A stretch of DNA of 64,000 bases from JASMTM01 sp046483075 (GTDB lineage Bacteria; Thermotogota; Thermotogae; Petrotogales; Kosmotogaceae). A model generated the notes under the pieces. The model was not told where the DNA came from. It saw only the letters and a program-made list of their open reading frames with translations, and searched no databases. This document shows, piece after piece, positions 43,804-52,712 of the stretch (the first letter of the stretch is position 1; every line of letters begins with the position of its first letter). The stretch covers positions 1 to 64,000 of the forward strand of contig JAWODV010000076.1 in the NCBI GenBank assembly GCA_046483075.1, read 5' to 3'. The position numbers and the translations under genes are program-made.

Positions 43804-44750
43804 TGAAAACTCTCTTAGTAATTTTGCTTGTTTGTTTTTCTCTGACTGCACTGAGTTTTGATTTTGAATTTGAAAAGGTTTATGAAATTGAAAGAATTTC
43901 TGAGTTTCCAGTTCTTCTACCAGGAGGAATTGGCTTTGAGTCAAAGGCAGTTTTTAATCCAGGGGCTATCGTTATAGACGATGAAATCATGCTTATTTAT
44001 AGAGCTGAAGATTGGTCGGGAGTAAACAAATGGAACGGTACCTCAAGTCTGGGACTTGCCAAAAGTGAAGATGGAATAATTTTCGAAAAAAGTAGTGAAC
44101 CACTCCTGTCACCAACTGAGGATTATGAAATCCCCGGTGGTTGTGAAGATCCAAGAATTGTAAAAATTGATGACACTTTCATTCTCACATATACCGGTTA
44201 CGATGGAATTAACGCTAAATTGTGTCTGGCATATTCAAAGGATTTTAAAACCTGGACAAAGGTTGGCCCGATTATAAAAACCGGTAGATGGTCAAAATCG
44301 GGAGCCATTATTCCTCAAAAAATTAATGGAAAATACTATATGTATTTTGGTGACAGTGCTATCTATCTGGCTACTTCAAGTAATCTCAAAGATTGGCAGG
44401 TGAATTACAGTCCTGTACTAAATCCTCGTTCAATGAATTTTGATAGCAGATTGGTTGAACCCGGTCCACCTCCATTAATTACGGATGAAGGAATACTATT
44501 GTTTTACAACAGTGCAGATTTCTCTGGTATATACAGGGTTGGTGCTGCTTTATTCGATAAAAATAACCCCGCAAAACTACTAAAAAGGACAGAAAAACCG
44601 ATTTTCGAGCCGGAACTTTCATGGGAAAAGAACGGTCAGGTTCCCAATGTTGTATTCTTTGAAGGAAGCGTTATATACAGCGACAAACTCTTTATATACT
44701 ATGGAGCAGCAGATACTTATATTGGTGCAGCTGCAATAGAATTAAACTAA
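43803..44750 (+). CDS. Exported GH130-family enzyme, probably a hydrolase
   Basis: GH130 paralogue of 315 residues preceded by a signal peptide (KTLLVILLVCFSLTALS). It keeps 'CEDPRIVKIDDTFILTYTGY' and 'FIYYGAADTYIGAAAI', but the phosphate-site His is Asn ('LLFYNSADFSG'). Outside the cytoplasm phosphate-dependent cleavage makes little sense, so hydrolysis is more likely, as in exported beta-mannosidases of this family. The ATG overlaps the stop of the cytoplasmic GH130 (TAATG). Together the pair would trim chains outside, import them and phosphorolyse the rest. Last gene of the unit. Confidence 0.82.
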   Translation: MKTLLVILLVCFSLTALSFDFEFEKVYEIERISEFPVLLPGGIGFESKAVFNPGAIVIDDEIMLIYRAEDWSGVNKWNGTSSLGLAKSEDGIIFEKSSEPLLSPTEDYEIPGGCEDPRIVKIDDTFILTYTGYDGINAKLCLAYSKDFKTWTKVGPIIKTGRWSKSGAIIPQKINGKYYMYFGDSAIYLATSSNLKDWQVNYSPVLNPRSMNFDSRLVEPGPPPLITDEGILLFYNSADFSGIYRVGAALFDKNNPAKLLKRTEKPIFEPELSWEKNGQVPNVVFFEGSVIYSDKLFIYYGAADTYIGAAAIELN

Positions 44751-44866
44751 ATAATAGAAGCCAGTTATAAAATCCCTATGAACTGTAAGCTTTACGCGAG
44801 AAATTACAATCAAAAAGCTAATTTAGCAAAATGTAATGCATATTTACTTTTCTAAATTTAGATATC

Positions 44867-46726
44867 TCATTTTCTATATTCGTTTTTTTGCTTTAGTTGA
44901 AAAAGCTTTACCTGTTTGGGATCAAGTAGTTCATCAACATCAACAGGATCAGGGACATAGACTCTTTTTACCTTTTGTTTTTTCCATGATACATTTTGCA
45001 AAAACATAATTTGCTTTGCACCGTTTACCATTTTTCTTAAGCGAACTGATGCATTGTCTGTTCGAAAAATATTTAAGTTCAAGTTTTTGGCAATAAAGCG
45101 ATATATTAAATACGAGAGATCGTTATCATTAACATATGGTGTTTTTCCAAGAATATATTCCAGGGGGAAATTCAAAAAGAAAACTTTCCCTTTTCTTTTT
45201 TTATTGATCACGAGCTTTTGTCCAGAATCATTAAGAGTTTTTACTTCAATATTGTCAGAACAACTAATGGGAAGAAAACTTTTTTCCCAAACATTTTCAC
45301 AATTCGATGTTAAGATATTCCAGCTCTCATCAATCAGTGAAAGCTTCAAGGTCTCATCTAATATATTGGGTAGTCCATATATTCTTTCGTGCTTGCAGTC
45401 AGTAATCTCGTTAAAATTATGCATCCATAATCCAGGTTGATTAGATGTACTTCCTTCGAAATAACTAAAATAAACGTTGCCGCCATTTTCTACGTAATTT
45501 AATATATTTTCCCACGTTGTAGCAGAGTACTTTTTCGCACACGGGAAAATTAAAAGTTTGTATTCTTTCCAATCATCTGGGTTCTCATCAACAACATCTG
45601 CTTCCAATCCTGCTTTTATAACAAGGGTGTAACTTTGAATATAACTTAAAGCCATTTTTCTTCTGTCATCTTCACTAAAAGGAAAATCTTCATTGTAAAA
45701 TCTGGAAATCACTACAGCTACTTTTTTCTGTGGTTGTCTAACATTGTCAAATTTTTCTAAAAAACTTCCAAAATCTTCGAATTCTTTTGCAACTTTTTTC
45801 CGATTTCCTTCTGCATCAAGAATTCCGAATTTGAGCTCAAAAGGATGATGAATGTAAGGTTTCATTTCTGGATTGTTGAAATCACTCAGGCACCAGCCTA
45901 ACGATCCTTTTCCTCCAGTAAAAAATGTATTATAAAAAACCTCTCTGTAATACAGGGAAATGTTTTTATCCGATGAATGACTGGATGAAGCACCAAATTC
46001 CTCCATAATTACAGGCAAATGATATCTTTTACAAAAAGCTATTAGAAACTCCGCTATTAAGCTATGCCTATATGAGTCAGGTTCACTTATATACATATGG
46101 GGACCAAGAAAATCCACGATTTCTGAAAGTTTTTCCAGATCAAAACCATTTTGTCCACCCAGAGCATTCCAGCAACCGTCGCCAATGCCTATTGGTTTAT
46201 CGGAGTCGAATTTTTTAATTGTCTGTATTAATCTTGAAGCCCACCTGTAGACCTTTTCAGGTGAAGACTCACCTCCATAAAGAGGCATTTCATTGGAAAG
46301 AAGATATCCCCAGATTGCCTTTGATTTTTTTATTTCCTTCATTATATTTCTTATAAGAAACTCCTGTTGCTTTAACATAAAAGGATCAGAATAGAGATCA
46401 CGACCATTTCTAAACCTAAAATCCCAGTTTTCCCCGGACATATGACCAACTATGAATGTTGGAATCGTTTTTAGATCATATTTTTCACACATTTTAAGAA
46501 ATTCCTTGTATCTTTCAATCCTTTTTTTATCAACTTTTTCAGGCTCTTTCATAAAACTATGACTAAAAATAAAAGAACGACATATGTTCATATGCAGTTC
46601 TTTCATGTTTTTAATCTCTTCTTCGATAATTTGGGGATTCCAGAATTTGTCTTCCCACATGAATAAAGCACCACTGCGAGACCAATAATTGATCCCTAAC
46701 AGGAAGTTTTCAAAATTATTTTTCAT
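44867..46726 (-). CDS. GH5-like glycoside hydrolase, cytoplasmic
   Basis: Protein of 619 residues without a signal peptide. Residues 1-330 are a clan GH-A TIM barrel: 'LLGINYWSRSGALFMWE' at the start, acid/base Glu in 'LLSNEMPLYGG' near residue 142, and nucleophile Glu in 'PVIMEEFGASSS' near 245. Residues 340-600 resemble the glutamine-amidotransferase-like trimerisation domain of beta-galactosidases ('LIFPCAKKYSATTWENILNYV', seen in part). The best guess is a beta-mannosidase or endo-mannanase of GH5 type, in line with the adjacent GH130 genes; a beta-galactosidase is possible. GGAGG lies 8 bases before the ATG. It is downstream of the GGDEF-EAL gene. Confidence 0.75.
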   Translation of the reverse strand: MKNNFENFLLGINYWSRSGALFMWEDKFWNPQIIEEEIKNMKELHMNICRSFIFSHSFMKEPEKVDKKRIERYKEFLKMCEKYDLKTIPTFIVGHMSGENWDFRFRNGRDLYSDPFMLKQQEFLIRNIMKEIKKSKAIWGYLLSNEMPLYGGESSPEKVYRWASRLIQTIKKFDSDKPIGIGDGCWNALGGQNGFDLEKLSEIVDFLGPHMYISEPDSYRHSLIAEFLIAFCKRYHLPVIMEEFGASSSHSSDKNISLYYREVFYNTFFTGGKGSLGWCLSDFNNPEMKPYIHHPFELKFGILDAEGNRKKVAKEFEDFGSFLEKFDNVRQPQKKVAVVISRFYNEDFPFSEDDRRKMALSYIQSYTLVIKAGLEADVVDENPDDWKEYKLLIFPCAKKYSATTWENILNYVENGGNVYFSYFEGSTSNQPGLWMHNFNEITDCKHERIYGLPNILDETLKLSLIDESWNILTSNCENVWEKSFLPISCSDNIEVKTLNDSGQKLVINKKRKGKVFFLNFPLEYILGKTPYVNDNDLSYLIYRFIAKNLNLNIFRTDNASVRLRKMVNGAKQIMFLQNVSWKKQKVKRVYVPDPVDVDELLDPKQVKLFQLKQKNEYRK

Positions 46727-46761
46727 ATTCTTGCCTCCAGATCAAAGTGTTTATGTGCTTC

Positions 46762-49545
46762 TTAAGGAATATAGCCTTTCTTCAAGAAAGAGATTTTGTT
46801 TAAAGGCAAAGGTTTACAGAACAAAAAGCCCTGAGCGTAATCACAGCCAAGATTAATTAATGTCTCATTTTGATTTTCTGTTTCAACACCCTCCGCAACC
46901 GTTTTAAGTCCAAGATTTTTTGCAAGCCCTATGATCATTCTAATAATTGTTATATCAGCATTTTCTTTATCAATATTCTGAACAAAGGATTTATCAATCT
47001 TCAGATAATCGACAGGAAGCTGTTGCAGGTAACTCAGAGAGGAGTATCCTGTACCAAAGTCATCAATGTATACTTCAATGCCATTTTTTTTGAGTCTGTT
47101 TAACTTGTTTAGATTGCCTTCAAGATTTTTAAGCAAATCAGTTTCGGTTATTTCAAGGGAAAATCTCTCTCCTTCAATACCATGTACCATCAAATTTTCA
47201 ATAATATCCGCAACAATATTATCTCTCTGTAGTTCCTTAGCAGAAAGATTTATTGTTATTGGAATATGAATTCTTGATTTTCTAAGCTCGTTAAGATCTT
47301 CACATACCCGGTTTTGGACATATTTACCAATTTTGTCAATGGAACCTGTAACCTCAGCTATTGGAATAAAAATTTCCGGTGAAACATAGCCGCGTTCAGG
47401 GTGTTTCCAGCGACATAAGGCTTCCAATCTGAATATTTTGCCGGTATTCATTTCAACTATTGGCTGATAGAAAACATCAAGTTGATTCCTTTCTTCAAAC
47501 GCTTTCAAGAGATCCTGCTCCAAAGAAAGTCTTTCGGTAACATCCAGGCTCTGCTCATGTTTATAAAAACTGTAATCATTGCCCACTCTTTTTGCATGGT
47601 ACATGGCAACAGCTGCATTTCTCAACAGCGTTTGAAAATCTCTGCCATTTTCAGGGAATACAGCTATTCCAATAGAAATGGATACGCTTACAGGCTGGTT
47701 ATTTATTAGAAATGGGTTACTCATTACCCGGGAAATATTCTGCGCAATTCTCCTTGAAACATTGTAACCTGCATCTAAAAACAGTAACACAAATTCATCT
47801 GCTTCCAGTCTTACAAGAATGTCATTTTCACGTAAAAAATCCATCAATCTATTTCCAAAATCTTTTATTAAAGCATCTCCTGCGAAATGACCGAAGACCT
47901 CATTAATGTGCCTAAATCTATTAATATCGAGCTGCATTAATGAAAATTTTCGTTCTTTTTCCTCTGCCCATGTAAGATATTCAGTGAACTTTTCTTCAAG
48001 AAAGCGCCTGTTAGGTAAGCTGGTAACGGGATCATGTGTTGCGAGGTATTTTAGCTTGGTTCTTTCTTTTTTTACTTCTTCTTCCAAAGAAATCCTTCTT
48101 AGCAATACAGACACCTGTTGCCCCAGTATCTCAGCTGTTTCGATAGCCATATCGTTAAAAGCATTCTTTTCCTTATGATTATCCAGTGAAAATATAGCAA
48201 GTATTTCGTTATCTATCACAGATGGTATGGAAAGTGTAGATTTAATAACTTTTCCTTTTCTTGCCTTTATTAATTTTTGCCGGGTTTCTTTATCTAATCT
48301 ATCATCAACTTTGTTTGGATTTACTATTCTGGGTTTACAACTCTTTCCATGCATAACTTCTTCTGGACTGAATGAAATTTCTTTAAGTATCTCCGTATCG
48401 TAATTTATAGCATCAACAAAATGATATCTGCCATCTTTTTTCTTTATAAGAAGACTGCCTGATTCCGCTCCTGGTACTATCTCTGCCGCCCTTTTCAGTA
48501 ATTCAGAGTATGTTTCTTCTGATAATTCTGAACGTAATATTTCATTAGTAGTTTCCCTTAAAATTTGATGAAGCCTGACAAAATATTCTAATCTTGATTG
48601 ATTATTTTTTTTATCAGTAATATCAATCGCAATACCACCTATAAGCGGTTCTCTATTTCCTCTATTGATAACAAATTTTTGTGAACTGTATAATCTTAAT
48701 ACTCCATTTTTGTCAGGAACTTGCTCCTCACATTCTATAAGGCCGTTTTTTAAAGCCTTTCTATCATTTTCTAACAAAACATCAGCAATTTCTTTAGGAT
48801 ACAAATCATGAGGTTTCTTCCCCAGTTGTCTTTCATCATGCCCAATTATTTTTTTAAAAAAGTAATTCATGAAAACGTATCTACTATTGTGATCCTTTAT
48901 AAAGACCGCTGCAGGAATGTGCTCAACAAAAAGTGAAAAAAGATCTTCACCATTCCCAAGTTCTTTCCTTACCAATCTCAGAGTTCTTTCTGCATTAATC
49001 CTATTTAGTTTGAATGATACTATATCTGCTAACTCTATAAGATGGTTTTGTTCTTTACTGTCATTTGCCAGATTCCTTTTTAGAAGTACCGAAAATACTC
49101 CTTTGACAACTCCCTGATATTCAAGAGGTACACTAATTATCTCTTCTGAATTGTTTTTTCTGATTATTTCACAATCTACACTGCGCTCAACGCTTACGTA
49201 CAGATCTCTTTTCTCAATAGGATAAATGATGCATTGTGATTCTTTTTTCGAAATCATATTATTCAGAGCCTTTTTTGAATCTTTTTCCAGACCTCTATCA
49301 TATCTATTTATAATATTGCTGTCCTTATCAATTAGAAAGGAAAAAATCCCCTGATACTTTCCAGTATCATAAAGATTGTCACAAAGTATTTTTAAAACAT
49401 CCTTCTCATTATTAATTGGAACTATCTTTTGTTCAATACTACGGACAATCCTAAAATCTTTTCCTAATGTAAAGACCTTCCTTTTCTCTTTATCAGAAGA
49501 ATCTTGGTCTTTTTTGTCTTTTATGTTTTCCTCATCGCTCAACAT
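46762..49545 (-). CDS. GAF-PAS-GAF-GGDEF-EAL protein, probable c-di-GMP phosphodiesterase
   Basis: Signalling protein of about 927 residues without membrane segments. In order: a GAF-like region (about 40-190), PAS (about 205-320, 'EHIPAAVFIKDHNSRYVFMN'), a second GAF (about 335-495), GGDEF domain (about 510-665) and EAL domain (about 690-925). The GGDEF signature is degenerate (LEADEF), so no cyclase activity is expected. The EAL domain keeps 'LEALCRWKHP', 'ITETDLLKN', 'YIDDFGTGYSSLSY', 'LKIDKSFV' and 'VAEGVETENQ', so c-di-GMP hydrolysis is expected. The ATG at 49545 is preferred to the GTG at 49557 on spacing. Function of the sensed signal is unknown. Confidence 0.9.
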   Translation of the reverse strand: MLSDEENIKDKKDQDSSDKEKRKVFTLGKDFRIVRSIEQKIVPINNEKDVLKILCDNLYDTGKYQGIFSFLIDKDSNIINRYDRGLEKDSKKALNNMISKKESQCIIYPIEKRDLYVSVERSVDCEIIRKNNSEEIISVPLEYQGVVKGVFSVLLKRNLANDSKEQNHLIELADIVSFKLNRINAERTLRLVRKELGNGEDLFSLFVEHIPAAVFIKDHNSRYVFMNYFFKKIIGHDERQLGKKPHDLYPKEIADVLLENDRKALKNGLIECEEQVPDKNGVLRLYSSQKFVINRGNREPLIGGIAIDITDKKNNQSRLEYFVRLHQILRETTNEILRSELSEETYSELLKRAAEIVPGAESGSLLIKKKDGRYHFVDAINYDTEILKEISFSPEEVMHGKSCKPRIVNPNKVDDRLDKETRQKLIKARKGKVIKSTLSIPSVIDNEILAIFSLDNHKEKNAFNDMAIETAEILGQQVSVLLRRISLEEEVKKERTKLKYLATHDPVTSLPNRRFLEEKFTEYLTWAEEKERKFSLMQLDINRFRHINEVFGHFAGDALIKDFGNRLMDFLRENDILVRLEADEFVLLFLDAGYNVSRRIAQNISRVMSNPFLINNQPVSVSISIGIAVFPENGRDFQTLLRNAAVAMYHAKRVGNDYSFYKHEQSLDVTERLSLEQDLLKAFEERNQLDVFYQPIVEMNTGKIFRLEALCRWKHPERGYVSPEIFIPIAEVTGSIDKIGKYVQNRVCEDLNELRKSRIHIPITINLSAKELQRDNIVADIIENLMVHGIEGERFSLEITETDLLKNLEGNLNKLNRLKKNGIEVYIDDFGTGYSSLSYLQQLPVDYLKIDKSFVQNIDKENADITIIRMIIGLAKNLGLKTVAEGVETENQNETLINLGCDYAQGFLFCKPLPLNKISFLKKGYIP

Positions 49546-49581
49546 AGTACACACCACTCGTTATAAAAACGCTTAGCATTT

Positions 49582-49607
49582 AAAAAACGGCAGCTATTAA
49601 GCTGCCG
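49582..49607 (-). terminator. Rho-independent terminator after the PEGA gene
   Basis: CGGCAGC / GCTGCCG stem, 6-base loop, and a T6 run on the minus strand, 15 bases after the PEGA-gene stop. It closes the long rnf-dxr-rseP-ispG-ldh-PEGA unit. Confidence 0.85.
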
Positions 49608-49621
49608 CTAAGGTTTTTGAA

Positions 49622-50701
49622 TTAGTTTAACATTGTTAGTACAACCAGTAAACCAATTAAAAGAACAACTCCTCCAATTATCATTATCAGGACATTGGTA
49701 TCTCGTTTAACTTCCTCTTTAGTTTTGTGCTGAAGTATAAAGGATGCAGTTTGAGTCTCGCCTTCCTTTACTGTAACGTTCATACTGGCAGAATGATACT
49801 CCCATTTGGAAACTTCAACTCTGTGCTGCCCCACACGAGCAAAATCTTTATAAGGTGTTGTTCCAACCATCTCGCCATCAACATAAACAGAGGCATTGGG
49901 TTCACATGTAACCTTAATATATCCATAAGGATAATTGGGTTTTAGCGTGAAATTTTTCGTTGTGTAACCCGATGAAACATGAAGCGTATCCGGTCCATAA
50001 ACCAGATCTTTATCATTTTCCAGATAAATCCAGTGATTACCAACTTCCAGATCCAGGGTTAAAGGATTACTTCCCCTTGGTAAACCATCAACATATACGG
50101 TAGCATCTCTATCAGCATTTATCTGGAGTGATCCCGTCATTGGATTGTAATTGGCAAAAAAGTAGGTAAATCCAAAGTTCCAGTTCTGGTTTGTCATGGA
50201 ATTCTGGACTACACCTTTTAGATTTTTTACATTATTTATCAGGTAGGGAAATGCAGTTGAACCAAATTGTGAAGTAACTGAATCAAGAAATGGTAAGGGC
50301 TCATCTGAAGCAATTACAAGAATTATTTCCCTACCACGGTCAGAGCTGATCTTTAAATTATAGTTTGTTGAAGCCCTATCTGTTGGCAATGAATATGTTT
50401 TTCCACCCTTCATAAAATTATTTTGATCGTATTTATTCGGGAACAGAACATCCACCCTTCCGTTGGGCATGATATCCAGAACCGCCACATAAGAATCATC
50501 ACTCACAACAAAACTCAGGTTAAGGGTATCACCGGTGTAATAGGATCCGGGCATTGATTTATCTGTGTTAACCGTCACGTTGATTGTTTTATCTGTTGGT
50601 TTTAAAAGAATGTCTCTTGGATTATAAGAAACTCCCGTAACAGAAAAAGCGTAAAGTGAAAAAGTTAAAACTAACACCGACAAAATTATCAGACGTCTCA
50701 T
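49622..50701 (-). CDS. Exported DUF4384/PEGA-domain protein with C-terminal membrane anchor
   Basis: Protein of 359 residues with a signal peptide (RRLIILSVLVLTFSLYAFS). Residues 40-150 match the DUF4384 pattern ('YYTGDTLNLSFVVSDDSYVA', 'VLFPNKYDQNN', 'EIILVIASDEPL'), and two PEGA repeats follow ('ATVYVDGLPRGSNPLTLDLE' and 'ASVYVDGEMVGTTPYKDFAR'). A final hydrophobic segment (NVLIMIIGGVVLLIGLLVVL) would anchor it to a membrane. Such proteins sit in the cell envelope and bind surface polymers or partners; the exact role is unknown. It starts 11 bases after the ldh stop with AGGAGGTGG and is the last gene before the terminator. Confidence 0.85.
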   Translation of the reverse strand: MRRLIILSVLVLTFSLYAFSVTGVSYNPRDILLKPTDKTINVTVNTDKSMPGSYYTGDTLNLSFVVSDDSYVAVLDIMPNGRVDVLFPNKYDQNNFMKGGKTYSLPTDRASTNYNLKISSDRGREIILVIASDEPLPFLDSVTSQFGSTAFPYLINNVKNLKGVVQNSMTNQNWNFGFTYFFANYNPMTGSLQINADRDATVYVDGLPRGSNPLTLDLEVGNHWIYLENDKDLVYGPDTLHVSSGYTTKNFTLKPNYPYGYIKVTCEPNASVYVDGEMVGTTPYKDFARVGQHRVEVSKWEYHSASMNVTVKEGETQTASFILQHKTKEEVKRDTNVLIMIIGGVVLLIGLLVVLTMLN

Positions 50702-50712
50702 AACTCCACCTC

Positions 50713-51657
50713 CTAAATAGAATTTTTTATTTTTTCAATTGCTTCACCAATTATCTCAGCTGATTTAACCAGCTTCTCTCGTTCTTCTCTGGAAATATTC
50801 AAAGGCAGTATTCTTTCAATTCCCCTGGCTCCAACAACACTTGGTACACTAAATGGAACATTTTTCATTTTATCAAATTTCTTATGTACGGTTGCAACAG
50901 TGAGAACAGAATGTTGATTTCCAGCTATGACTTCAAGAATTCTTGCAACTGCCAGACCGATTCCAAAACACGTTGATCCCTTTTTCTCGATTATCTGATA
51001 GGCTGCTTTCTTCGTCGATTCAAATATCTCTTTTAAAGCTATTTCACCGGGGCATCCTCCATTTCTACATTCCTTACAATATGATCTGATAGGCGTACCT
51101 CCAATATTTGCTGTTGACCAGCTTGCAATTTCGCTATCTCCATGTTCACCCAGGACATAGGCATGCACGCTTCTAGAATCAAGTTTGCAGTGCTGGGCAA
51201 TATTTTGTCTGAGTCTTGCTGTATCAAGGGTTGTACCTGAACCAAAAACACGATTACGTGACAAACCGGACTTCTTCCAGGCAACCCAGGTCAATACATC
51301 AACTGGATTTGAAACTACAAGCAGCAGTGGATTTTTGTTTCTTTTCATAACCTCAGAAACAATTTTAACCATAATGTCAGCATTGCTTTCAAGCAACTGA
51401 AGTCTGGTTTCTCCAGATTTCTGTGGTTTACCCGCTGTGATTACAACAACATCAGAGTCAGTAACGAGTTCATAGTCTCCTCCATTAATCTCCACAGGAC
51501 TGGTATAAGGATTCCCATGTTTTAAATCCATTGCCTGACCTATTGCCAGTTCTTTGTTAATATCTATAAGATTAATCCTACCTGCTACTCCTTTTATCAT
51601 GGAGGCGTATGCTATTGAAGAACCTACCATTCCTGCTCCTATGATAGAAATATTCAA
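50713..51657 (-). CDS. ldh: L-lactate dehydrogenase
   Basis: NAD-dependent L-lactate dehydrogenase, 314 residues. 'ISIIGAGMVGSSIAYA' is the NAD loop, the mobile loop 'KPQKSGETRLQLLESN' carries the Gln that separates lactate from malate enzymes plus the catalytic Arg, and 'YVLGEHGDSE' holds the catalytic His. A short Cys-rich insert, 'SYCKECRNGGCPG' near residue 193-205, is uncommon. It reduces pyruvate to lactate and recycles NADH. The start is TTG at 51657, overlapping the ispG stop as TTGA, with GGAGG 8 bases upstream. No allosteric feature can be inferred. Confidence 0.95.
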   Translation of the reverse strand: MNISIIGAGMVGSSIAYASMIKGVAGRINLIDINKELAIGQAMDLKHGNPYTSPVEINGGDYELVTDSDVVVITAGKPQKSGETRLQLLESNADIMVKIVSEVMKRNKNPLLLVVSNPVDVLTWVAWKKSGLSRNRVFGSGTTLDTARLRQNIAQHCKLDSRSVHAYVLGEHGDSEIASWSTANIGGTPIRSYCKECRNGGCPGEIALKEIFESTKKAAYQIIEKKGSTCFGIGLAVARILEVIAGNQHSVLTVATVHKKFDKMKNVPFSVPSVVGARGIERILPLNISREEREKLVKSAEIIGEAIEKIKNSI

Positions 51658-52712
51658 GCATTATCCCTCCTCATGTTTTTAATTTGCTCCAGATATTTCA
51701 TCAAACTATCTTCTATTTCATTTTTTTTCACTGTTTCGATTATCTCTCCATTTATGAAAATCGCAGCACCCTTTTTTGTTCCAGCTATACCAATGTCAGA
51801 ATTACTTCCTTCGCCAATACCATTAACTACACATCCCATCACTGCGATTTTAATGTTTTCATCAATATTTTTTGTGACCCTTTCAATTCCCATTGCTATT
51901 TTTTCAACATCTATTTCAGCCCTGCCACAAGTTGGACATGCAATAATACTTACTCCGGATTTTATTCCAAGAGATTTTAATATGGATTTTGCTACCATAA
52001 CCTCTTTGACAGGATTGCCCGGTAATGAAACCCTTATAGTATCGCCGATCCCCTTTGACAATAATATACCTATACCAAGAGCGCTCTTCACAGTACCATC
52101 TAAACCTATTCCCGATTCAGTTATTCCAATATGCAAAGGATAATCTACTTTTGAATGAATATACTCATTTGCTTTTATTGTTTCATTAACATCAGATGAT
52201 TTAGCAGAGATCACAATTTCTTCAAAAGATGTCCTTTCCAGCAATCTTACCTCACTCAAAGCACTCTCGGCTAAAGCCTTCTCGGGAGAATATTGTTTGA
52301 AATCACTTTTTATAGAACCTGAATTGGCGCCGACCCTTACTGGAATATGGTACTGCTTTGCTACTTTTACCACTTCTTTCACTTTCCATTCCGCGCCAAT
52401 ATTTCCCGGATTGATTCTAACTTTATGTACTCCCGACTTTATTGATTTAATAGCTAGTCTATAATCAAAATGTATATCGGCAACAAGCGGGACATTAGCC
52501 AGAGAAACAAGGGATTTAATTGCATCTGCACTTTCCTCATCGGGTACAGCAATTCTTACTATTTCGCATCCCGATTCTTTCAATTCTTTTATTTGAGAAA
52601 CGGTATTCTCAATCTCATTTGTTCTGGAGTTAGTCATTGACTGGATTGTTACAGGAAAATCCCCACCGATTTTAATTTTTCCTATTGTTACTACCCTTTT
52701 TTTAGATTTCAA
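51654..52712 (-). CDS. ispG: 4-hydroxy-3-methylbut-2-en-1-yl diphosphate synthase
   Basis: IspG/GcpE, 352 residues, the [4Fe-4S] enzyme that converts MEcPP to HMBPP in the MEP isoprenoid pathway. Cluster cysteines are in 'IACPTCGRAEIDVEK' (two) and 'VMGCVVNGIGEGSNSDIG' (third). The TIM-barrel substrate motifs 'VTIQSMTNSRTNEIE' and 'ADIHFDYRLAIKS' are intact. The start is TTG at 52712, overlapping the rseP stop. It needs low-potential electrons from ferredoxin or flavodoxin, which makes the Rnf genes upstream in the same unit notable. Confidence 0.97.
   Translation of the reverse strand: MKSKKRVVTIGKIKIGGDFPVTIQSMTNSRTNEIENTVSQIKELKESGCEIVRIAVPDEESADAIKSLVSLANVPLVADIHFDYRLAIKSIKSGVHKVRINPGNIGAEWKVKEVVKVAKQYHIPVRVGANSGSIKSDFKQYSPEKALAESALSEVRLLERTSFEEIVISAKSSDVNETIKANEYIHSKVDYPLHIGITESGIGLDGTVKSALGIGILLSKGIGDTIRVSLPGNPVKEVMVAKSILKSLGIKSGVSIIACPTCGRAEIDVEKIAMGIERVTKNIDENIKIAVMGCVVNGIGEGSNSDIGIAGTKKGAAIFINGEIIETVKKNEIEDSLMKYLEQIKNMRRDNA

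Noticed and set aside
51673..52143. A 156-codon hydrophobic plus-strand frame opposite ispG
   Set aside because: Apparent membrane segments come from reading the reverse complement of ispG; the ispG frame has all cluster cysteines.
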